30,326 bases of DNA from assembly GCA_048213135.1 (NCBI GenBank), contig PS015387.1, positions 62,752 to 93,077 on the forward strand. Reading direction: 5' to 3'. Position 1 is the stretch's first letter. Each line of letters opens with the position of its first letter. The notes beneath the pieces are model-generated. The model was not told the DNA's origin. It did not search any database and saw nothing but the letters and a program-made list of their open reading frames with translations. Origin of the DNA: Reclinomonas americana ATCC 50394 (Eukaryota > Jakobida > Jakobea > Jakobida). Position numbers and translations under genes: made by a program. Positions 10,235-21,035 of this stretch are shown piece by piece.

Positions 10235-12125
10235 AGAGAGAGTACGTTAGTTGTTGTTGTGTGGAGAGAGAGAGAGTAGTAGAAAGACGAGAGAGGAGGA
10301 GGAGAGAGAGAGAGGGTGAGAGCGTGTGTGTGAGAGGTGGTCGTACNNNNNNNNNNNNNNNNNNNNNNNNNNNNNNNNNNNNNNNNNNNNNNNNNNNNNN
10401 NNNNNNNNNNNNNNNNNNNNNNNNNNNNNNNNNNNNNNNNNNNNNNNNNNNNNNNNNNNNNNNNNNNNNNNNNNNNNNNNNNNNNNNNNNNNNNNNNNNN
10501 NNNNNNNNNNNNNNNNNNNNNNNNNNNNNNNNNNNNNNNNNNNNNNNNNNNNNNNNNNNNNNNNNNNNNNNNNNNNNNNNNNNNNNNNNNNNNNNNNNNN
10601 NNNNNNNNNNNNNNNNNNNNNNNNNNNNNNNNNNNNNNNNNNNNNNNNNNNNNNNNNNNNNNNNNNNNNNNNNNNNNNNNNNNNNNNNNNNNNNNNNNNN
10701 NNNNNNNNNNNNNNNNNNNNNNNNNNNNNNNNNNNNNNNNNNNNNNNNNNNNNNNNNNNNNNNNNNNNNNNNNNNNNNNNNNNNNNNNNNNNNNNNNNNN
10801 NNNNNNNNNNNNNNNNNNNNNNNNNNNNNNNNNNNNNNNNNNNNNNNNNNNNNNNNNNNNNNNNNNNNNNNNNNNNNNNNNNNNNNNNNNNNNNNNNNNN
10901 NNNNNNNNNNNNNNNNNNNNNNNNNNNNNNNNNNNNNNNNNNNNNNNNNNNNNNNNNNNNNNNNNNNNNNNGTACGTGTACGTAGTACGTAGTACGTACG
11001 TACGTAGTAGTAGTAGTAGTAGAGTATAGTAGTAGAGAGAGTAGAGAGAGAGAGAGAGAAGGACGGTTCGAGAGAGAGAGAGAGACAGAAAGAGAGAGAG
11101 AACGACTTGTTTTGTGGTTTGGTGACCGTGCGAGAAAAGAGGGAGTATTGACAATCAGACAGACGGAGGAGAAGGGGAGAGAAGGAAGGAGCGTGGGAGC
11201 GAAGCGGCTTGTTTGGAGGACAGTGGGTGCTGCCCATTTAGTTAGGAGACAGTGCAGGAAGAGGGGCACGGATGTGCAGACGGAGAGAAAGGCGAAAGAA
11301 ATGTACGAGAGAGCGAAGGGGAGAGAGGGAAACGCAGATTATTTGGAGGACGATCGTTGCTGACACCACGTCACTGCATGTAAAGGAGAAGGAAAAGACA
11401 GGGAGCTGGTAGATAGACAGAGAGAGACAGAGATAAGAAGAGATCAGGGCTGTTGACACTGTTTTTCCTTCCGCAGGCTCTGCATACATCGCAGTGTCTG
11501 GCATGTACTATCCGAGAACGGACCACAGTTCTTCTGTGGTTGATTGGTGCTTGGCTGTGCGGCGCATGCTGACAGAATTTGAAGCCAAGGTCGGCAGGAG
11601 TGAGGAAAGCACGCCATCTGCCCCTGTCGTGCGCTCATCATCGCGTCTTTTTCGTTCTCTCAGACGGGACTGGAAGTGTTGTACAGAATCGGTGTCAACA
11701 CGGGACCGCTCACGTCGGGTGCGTACACTCTGCATCGCTGTGCTGCGGTGCAGATCGAGTTCTCACGAGCTCCACAGGCATTGTTGCCGGCCTCATGCCC
11801 ACGTTCGACGTGTACGGCGGTAAGTAGTTTCTCACTGTCAATGCTCCCTCCGTTTTCGCGCGAGCAGCGACTGATCCAAGATGTGCACGCGCACAGATGC
11901 CGTCAACATGGCATCAAGAATGGAGAGCCTGAGTCCGCTCAACCAGATTCAGATTTCCGAGTCCACGCACGCTCTCGTGCGCAGTCACTACGACGTGGAG
12001 ACGCGCATGGTTGAAGGTGAGATGATACGTTTTTTCTGTGTCACGCGGCTCGGAAGCTCACAACACGTCGCTACGCAGTCAAGGGCATTGGTATGACTTC
12101 AGCGTTCGTCGTGCACGATCGATAG
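1328..12125 (+). CDS. Multi-membrane TmcB-like protein with three PAS domains and a C2-like class III cyclase domain
   Basis: A large intron-rich gene. Exons encode about five hydrophobic segments (1660-2750), then four more (2850-3190), a soluble TPR-like block (3500-4260), a Ser/Lys-rich linker (4480-5200), about four more membrane segments (near 5300, 6100-6240, 6510-6570 and 7450-7540), three PAS domains (7940-9480) and a class III nucleotide cyclase domain (9930-12125). The order resembles the protist family related to Dictyostelium tiny-macrocyst proteins TmcB/TmcC and parabasalid membrane cyclases. The start is the ATG opening the exon whose donor at about 1474 joins in phase to the first hydrophobic exon at 1661; it is uncertain. 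The stop at 12123-12125 follows the conserved VKGIG end. The final exons hold an N-M-A-S-R-M motif, but both metal aspartates are replaced. An apparent +1 frame change lies near 9451, and a 1374-nt intron with an N gap splits the catalytic domain. Probable role: membrane sensor or cyclic-nucleotide signalling partner (inference). Confidence 0.8.
3506..4260 (+). other. TPR-like soluble block of the cyclase-like gene (TmcB/TmcC type)
   Basis: The segment encodes a helical, charged region between the two membrane blocks. It includes the pattern DYPENAELAALYSQ, then an intron at about 4072-4131, then FLLEVKQDTLGSRRYDEAAD. This P-x-N-x-x-L-x-x-x-Y-x-x-F-L-x-x-V pattern, followed by a paired-residue helix, is the signature I associate with the TPR-like domain of Dictyostelium TmcB/TmcC and related protist membrane cyclases. 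The family assignment is from memory of the pattern, not a search. It probably faces the cytosol and acts as a protein-interaction platform (inference). Confidence 0.55.
7940..9480 (+). other. Three tandem PAS domains of the cyclase-like gene
   Basis: PAS1 (about 7940-8510) reads VLTTDAGIIESVNHTFCRLL, then GYANEDIIG, continues after an intron with HDSYIARLQSG, and ends in a DGRQIPVMVTV strand. PAS2 (8590-9080) reads SPDAIVVCDTKGIILEANEA and FGYSSATEVVGKN, then a GREAQALHKKGTMFPVRL segment. PAS3 (9150-9480) reads SPDAIFWCEPDGTICDCNTA, FGYTLEECKARD and ARKDGST. All three keep the N-x-A/T core and the F/L-G-Y turn before the PAS helical connector. No heme- or flavin-specific residue is evident, so the ligand is unknown. 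Introns interrupt each domain. PAS3 contains the apparent frame change near 9451. Confidence 0.8.
10173..10241. repeat. (GA)n microsatellite
   Basis: An almost uninterrupted GA dinucleotide tract of about 70 nt inside the long intron of the cyclase-like gene. Impure GA/GAG repeats continue to the edge of the N run. Confidence 0.95.
10347..10971. other. Assembly gap (625 N)
   Basis: A run of N between GA-rich and TACG-rich simple repeats, so probably unresolved repeat inside an intron. No coding sequence of the flanking gene appears to be missing, because the cyclase reading joins cleanly across the intron. Confidence 0.95.
10972..11105. repeat. TACG/TAG/GA simple-repeat tract
   Basis: Short tandem TACG units (10972-11005), TAG units (11003-11032) and impure GA (11034-11102) flank the right side of the gap, within the same intron. 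Confidence 0.85.
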
Positions 12126-12967
12126 ACTAGATAGAATCCGAGTGTATAGTACTGTATCTCTCCGGGAGGTCACATGCACCGTCTGCGATCACGTAACGCC
12201 ACCAAGTGCAGGGACACGCCTCCACATTGCGCTCGGCGACCATGAACACCTCCACATCGCCCTCCAGCGCATCGCTCTGCGCTGCGGCTGACAGACCCGG
12301 TTAATCGCATTCTACACCTGCTTGTCAAATGTGCGTCTCGATCAGCGCCACACGTTGTATCCTCGGCATGCGAAGTAGCACGTTCTGTTGAACCCCACAA
12401 GAGAGATCAGCACACAGTTGACCTCTCTCTTTCTCACGCAGACAGGCACAGAACTCCTCCTGTTATCATCGATCCCATGATCTCCATGGCGCCACCAATC
12501 GCAATCACACTGTGAGCGCCACACACACATGAGCGCCTCTCTCCCTCTCTGTTCTGCTCGCTCCTCTTTGACACACACACACACACACGGAAGCACGCCT
12601 GTTGTTCCGTGTGAGCTCCACCTGATCCGTCGCGCCTATCAAGTTGTCAACACATGCACACACGCACACGTACACACACTCTCTCTCACAAACCTTTGGT
12701 CGACAACAACGTGGCACAAAACTCCAAGTTCTCTCGCGTGTGTCGCCACAACAGCGGAAACTCATCGCGCAACAACAAGAACAGCTCGCGCGTCTGCCTC
12801 ACAGACACACTCTCAGAGACGCACACACACAGAGCGAGAGGTGCTCACCATCACGTGATACTCTCTTCCTCCAGCAACGCAGCTGTCTCGGCGGCTGCCA
12901 CTGTGCTCATTCTTTCAGTGTCCTCGTCCTCTCCGTGGCCCTCCGTCACTCGCCTTTCACCTCTCAA
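12126..12967. other. Intergenic region with a possible minus-strand exon
   Basis: The left part contains a minus-strand open stretch, 12287 down to a TAG at 12127-12129, that begins after a cag acceptor and reads ALEGDVEVFMVAERNVEAC followed by PCTWWRYVIADG. Its look is coding-like, and further candidate minus exons lie at about 12440-12505 and 12595-12640, but I recognise no family and could not build a consistent full gene. The right part (12540-12960) is rich in CA/CT repeats and should hold the promoter and leader of the esterase. The leader at 12930-12967 is the part duplicated at the window start. Confidence 0.4.
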
Positions 12968-15824
<2,857 letters not shown>

Positions 15825-16081
15825 GAAGGCAGTCATAAAGGGGGAACGAGATTGTGGAGTGACAAGTTTTGGCTCATTCGACGGAGTGTGTTGTTCATTA
15901 CGAAGACCTCGCATAGAGAGTGAACAAAGTAGCACCCCTTGTCTCTGAGGCATCCTCACTATCAACACCACCACCAGCAGCTCTCCTCCCACTGTGCGTG
16001 ACACATCTGATTGGATTCGAGCTCTTCCTTCGCTTCGCTGTTGCTTTGGAATGGAGGCAAGCCGACGTGTGGGCAGTCGAC

Positions 16082-16890
16082 ATGAGCGACCTTCTGCGGA
16101 GCTGTGGCGAGAGGTGTGTATGTGACTGCGTGGAGTGCTGTCTGTTGTGGCGGGAGATGATGGGATGATTGATCTGTCACACACACCTATGTTCGCCCAG
16201 TACGTCGACGCACGCAGAGTGGTGAGCGGCGGGTGCCAGAACGTTGTTGGAGAAGTCTCTTTGTCTCTCGCACACTCACTCTCTCCCGCTCTTGTTCTCA
16301 CGTGCGCAGCGCGATGACATCAAGTTGGTGACAGAGGCCTGCCGCACACTCCAAGTGCTCACGGACAGCATGTCTGGTACGCCGTGATCTCTGTCTCTCT
16401 CCCTCCACTTCCACCCACAAGTTAGTCACCTCTACGTGTGCACACAGTGAGACCTCGCGATCGTTTTCTCGACGAGAGCGACATGCGATCGCCACTGGTG
16501 TGCATGAAGGGATCGGTGCCGTACTCAGTCGGCGGTGTGGTGAAGCAGTGCCCGTTGGCCATTTGGATCCCACGCTCGTATCCCGAATCGTGCCCGCTGT
16601 TTGTTGTGCGCCCGTCGTCGCGCTCGACCGAGCCCATGTGCCTCAACGCCAACAATCGGTGGATCAGTGCTGACGGTCTGCTGCCGTTGTTTGTTTCGCC
16701 TCTGTGTCTGCGTGTGCTGACTGTGTGAACAGGTGTGGTACAGCACGAGTACCTGTCGGTGAGAGTAGTGTTGTTGTCAGATGATGCAAGGTCGTGTCTC
16801 ACAGGTTCGTACAGACGTGGGAGTCGAATCACGGCCTGCTTCCGATGGTGGCCATCTTGCGTGATTTGTTCTCCACCGTGCCGCCACTGG
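16082..16890 (+). other. UEV domain (TSG101/Vps23-like)
   Basis: Five or six short exons encode a ubiquitin E2 variant domain. The helix DIKLVTEACRTLQVLTDSM is followed by LVCMKGSVPYSVGGVVKQCP, LAIWIPRSYPESCPLFVVRP, then NANNRWISADG and FVQTWESNHGLLPMVAILRD. This matches the TSG101/Vps23 order: amphipathic helix, L-x-x-G-T-I-P-V-x-Y, I-x-x-W-L-x-x-x-Y-P, P-x-x-x-V-x-P, and a C-terminal helix. There is no catalytic E2 cysteine motif, as expected for a UEV. In TSG101 this fold binds ubiquitin and P-T/S-A-P peptides. No ESCRT-I steadiness box is recognisable downstream, so an ESCRT-I role is not implied. Confidence 0.78.
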
Positions 16891-19800
16891 TGCCAATCGC
16901 ATCAGAAACTCTGCCAATGGCCACCGCCACAGCGCCGTCTGCGTCAGTAGCTGCCGCCACCGCTGCTGTGCCAGTGGAAACGGTCGTCGATGTTGTACCG
17001 CAACGCGTGGTGACTTCCGGGCGCACCCGCATCGCGACGACAACAGCCACAACAGCAGTGCAAGCAGCAGCGGTGCCACCTGTGTCGACCGCGGACGTTG
17101 TGGATATTACACGCACACGAAGTGCGCGAGTGGGTGCTGGTCGTTCTGCGATTGAGCCCTCGGCGCCACCACCACCACCACCACCGCTTCAACCGTCACG
17201 AATGCCATCTGCTCCCCCTCCGCCCCTCCCTCCTCATCCTCCGCCGCCGCCGCCGTCAGCTCCGATCCTTGCGTCGGCACCGACCGGTCTACCGGCACCT
17301 CGTCCTCGCATCGATCCCCCAGACGAGGTGCCGTTTTCAGTTTTGGGTTCGCCACCGACCGCTGCCACGTATAATCGTCACCCGCCGGCGCCAACAGCGC
17401 CGACTACGGTGACAGTAGCGCCAACTGTGCCGTCGCCTGGAGTCGTACGGAGACCCTCGCCGTCGGCGGCTGTGATTACGACGACGACAACGCCAGCACC
17501 TGTTGGAGTTGCGCGGAGACCCTCGCCGTCGGCAGCTGTGACTACGACGACGACAACGCCAGCACCAACGGCACTTGTTGGAGTTGCGCGGAGACCCTCG
17601 CCACCTGCATCTGTGACTACGACGACGACGACGACGACGACCGCAACACCAATGGTGCCTGTTGGAGCTGTCCGGAGACCCTCGCCGCCGGTAGCAGCTA
17701 CGACGACTACCACGGCGTCGACGGCACCTTTTGGAGCTGTCCGGAGACCTTCGCCACCTGCTGCTGTGACTACGACGACGCCTATTGGAGTTGCACGGAG
17801 ACTATCGCCGCCTGCTACTGTGACTACGACGGCGATTGCGACGGCACCAACACCTCTTGAAGGCACACGGAGACCCTCGCCGCCGGCATCAGTTACAACG
17901 ACGACGACAACAACAACACCCTCGGCAACAGCTGCTGTTCCTGTTGCTGCATGCCGGGCTTCTCCACCGGCAGCATTTGGCGCAATTGCGCGAGCTGATC
18001 CGCCTGCAGCCAGCGCGGTCACTTTGCCATCGCCACCACCACCGCCGGTGACTGCCGAAGCGCCTTCTCAGTCGTTGCTGTCGCTGCTTTCGAGTGGCGA
18101 TCGCACCACCCCGGCCGCCATCCATCTTCCCATGTCATTGTGGCAGGTAGAGCAACACAGAACGAGCCTCTTGTTTCCCTTGGTGTACGTGTGTCACAGC
18201 CAATTTCTCGCTGCAGGTTCCTGCCGACGACGACGACGATGACGATGATGATGATGACGAGGATGATGACGAAGCCGATGATGAGCGTGACCATGTCGCC
18301 CCGAAACCCCTCGGCGGGTCTCCGCCTGGAAAGGACGCTGGAAGGAGACCACGTCCCCTTCCTTCTGCATCTTCCTCATCGTCGTCTTCTTCAGCCTCCG
18401 CACCGCCACACGCACCACCCGACGAAGTGGTGAGCACTCCTCGTGTGTACGGCAGTGCGGAGGAAACGGAGCTGGCCGAGCCGCTTGATCCCGCGCTAGT
18501 TGGCAAGGACACTTTTCAACTGGTGTCCGAGTTGCGTGCGCTGCAGCCGCTGGAAGAGACAGCAAACCGCAGGTTACATGATCTGCAGTACTTGAGCAAG
18601 ACTATGTACCGGCGGTGAGCGGCGTTTCGTTGCCCACGATACACGCAAGCTTCTTCGGCCCCTGATCGATTCTCGCAGGTCTGCCGATCGAGCCGACCGC
18701 GACCGCAGCCTCACGCAAGTGCGCGGCGAAATGGACGAGCTGAAGGAACGCAAGAAGCAGATCTTGCGCGTGCTGGTGCAACGAGCCAAGTCCGGCGGTC
18801 TGCAAGTGCTGGAGGACAAGGACATTTACCTGGCTCTGTTGGAAGAAGTGGATCTCATGTCGCACGACGTGTGGCTCACTCACCACGTGTACCAGAATGG
18901 CGACTATCGGTTCGCGGCTTCGTCCTATTGTTGCTCTACTACCCGCAACAGGCACACTGACAAGTTTCGCGCGTACGTGCAGCTCACGGATGGACATGTT
19001 GTGTGACATGGAGACTGCGGTTGCTGGTTTGTTGAGCGCACTTGCTGTTGGTGACGGCAAGTCTGTGTCTCACGCGATGGCGTACATGTACAGGGGTGGA
19101 TTCTGGATTGTTCCTGGCCAGGCGCCAGCTCTCAGACTACCGAATAGTTGCATCCTCGATGATACTCTTCTTCTTCTTCACACTCACTCTCGTACTTAAG
19201 CACGGAGGGTATTCATGGCGCATACAGATTCAGGAAGTTGTCACTGGGCGCATCTTCAAGGTGTCTTACGGCGGCAAGCAGTTTGTCTTGAAGGTGGGCG
19301 AGCAGCTCCTTCGTTCGTGATGCGTGGTTGGACACTCACCGTCACTCGCAGGTGTATCCCTACACCGACAGGACATTGTTTGAGAAGTCGCTGCGTGTGC
19401 TCTCCCGTATCAGGCATCCAGGAGTCATTCAGATCCGAGGTCTATCTTGTCGTTCTTCAAAAGGTTGTACTCTAGCATGCACCGTCCTCACAACACTACT
19501 TGCGCAGGCTACTTTGTCGATGAGACCTCGCATCAGTATTACTTGCAGATGCCATACTATTCGGGCGGCTCGCTACGGGATTGGCTGGCGACGCATACCT
19601 CGTCAACCGTTGAGAATTATTCAGCCAAGATCGAAGGTTTGTGTGTGTGCGCGAGACGTCGTCATATTCTACAAGTCCGCCAACGTCGAATTCGTGATCG
19701 CAGTGATGCGCAACTTGCTGAATGCCGTGTCGTTTCTCCACTCGCACGGTATGTGACAGCGGTTTGCCTGCTTATTACTCCCCCGTTGTCACCAAGTGTA

Positions 19801-20949
19801 TGCGACAGGCATTGTGCATCGCGACCTGAAACCATCAAACGTGGTGATGAGTGCACTGTCGCAGCCGGTGATCATCGATGTGGATCTTGCAAAGGACCTG
19901 TCCATGCAGGGAATGTTGTTTGGCGACGACCGCACTGTGACCGGCAGAAGCGTTGTTGTCGGCACTCACGGCTATCAGGTGCGTCTCAATGATGTTGACG
20001 TGGGGGAACAATGATTGTGTTGTTGACTGTGAAAATATCAGGCGCCCGAGTTGATGCGAGGAGGCAAGCACACAAAGGTAGCTTCATTTGTTGACAACAT
20101 CCATGGGTACGGTGTTTTTCCTTACCTCGCTGTTTTCGTTATTGCCACAGGCCTCGGACATGTATGCTGTTGGAATCGTCTTTCTCAAGTGTTGCCTCGG
20201 GGAAGCATTCGACCCGACCCGGCTGCAGTACGTCCGTCAGACTGGCAGGTACATGCTGCCCGAGTTCCCACAGCAGCTCCGTGCAATGCGGCTCCTCATT
20301 GAGGACCTCACTGCTGAGGTGGGTGGTGGCGCACCCGCTGACACCTTGCCTGTCCGCCACACGTTCTCAACATCTCTGGCAGAACCCCGAGGAACGGCCG
20401 CAGGCGCACGAACTGCTCTCGAATGCTGCGTTTGTCGTGACGGACATGCTGAGTCGGCACGGGCACTTGCGGCCTGCGTTGGAGAAGGCACATCGTCTGC
20501 AAGATGCTCTGCGTTCACTGCAGGGCCGAGTCCCTCTTCGTTCTGCTGTAGCCGATCGGCCATCAGTGCAAGTGAACAGAGCGCGTGTCGTCGATGATCT
20601 GGTTGACAAGGTTTGGAGGGCGTGCGGGGCACAGCAATCACGCTAGTGTTCGCTCTCACTCTGCGCGGCGCAGATTCAGTGCATGCCCGAAGACGACATT
20701 TTCTTGGCATGGAGCGTTGCGTTGCCGTGCATTCACAGTCGTCTTTGTGCACACTAACCATTTGGATGCGCTGACAGTGCAAGTTTGAGGGCGAGGAGGG
20801 AGTTGACGCCGGCGGTGTGTCGAATGAGGTGCAAAGCGAGTTCTGGAGCCAGCTGGAGGAATCGACATATGTGCAGCGCAATGTGGATGGCGTGTGTTTG
20901 GTGGCTGCACCGGGAGGCATGCGTGCCGACAGGTGCAGTGTGTGTTGTG

Positions 20950-21035
<86 letters not shown>

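Larger units (their letters stand above)
10103..11476 (+). other. Long GA-rich intron containing an assembly gap
   Basis: The donor after codon phase 1 of KTIG (gtgtgtgag) and the acceptor ccgcag before the SAYIAVSG exon define a 1374-nt intron, counting 625 Ns. Most introns in this window are 55-100 nt. The intron is dominated by GA runs (10173-10330 and 11035-11105) plus short TACG and TAG repeats flanking the gap. Long apparent minus-strand reading frames here are CT-rich read-through across Ns and are not genes. Confidence 0.8.
9931..12125 (+). other. Class III nucleotide cyclase domain, C2-like, lacking both metal aspartates
   Basis: Exons from 9931 encode VTVVFVKFYGFK, then VKTIG | SAYIAVSG across the long intron, then GLEVLYRIGVNTGP, FDVYGDAVNMASRM and VKGIGMTSAF. 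In catalytic class III cyclases the first strand carries Asp (F-x-D-I-x-x-F) and the turn carries a second Asp (I-G-D-x-Y). Here these positions are Lys (codon 9952-9954) and Ser (codon 11479-11481). The transition-state Asn and Arg (codons 11905-11907 and 11917-11919) are present, as are a Lys before TIG and an Asp in FDVYG, which correspond to the adenine-selecting residues of mammalian adenylyl cyclase C2. The domain therefore looks like a C2 half that would need a C1-type partner, or a pseudoenzyme. Confidence 0.75.

Noticed and set aside
9931-11269. Very long minus-strand open frames (340-426 codons)
   Set aside because: They consist mostly of CT-repeat read-through and Ns treated as open. 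The plus strand carries the conserved cyclase exons.
12644-12967. N-terminal extension of the esterase upstream of the ATG at 12968
   Set aside because: The extension is His/Thr/Gln low complexity from CA repeats. The ATG at 12968 opens a clean signal peptide, so the upstream frame is fortuitous.
17378-18022. Minus-strand Val/Gly-rich frame of 214 codons
   Set aside because: It is the antisense shadow of the Thr/Pro/Arg repeat on the plus strand, with no independent start context or domain.
16082-19110. Bona fide ESCRT-I subunit TSG101/Vps23
   Set aside because: The UEV matches, but no steadiness box is recognisable, and the reading continues into kinase and HECT domains.
19144-19194. Membrane helix just before the kinase (ILFFFFTLTLVL)
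   Set aside because: The DNA is a TTC/CTC polypyrimidine tract ending in TAAG, best explained as the 3' end of an intron.
20941-21030. Coding poly-Cys/Val tract
   Set aside because: It is a (TG)n microsatellite inside an intron; flanking HECT exons join cleanly without it.
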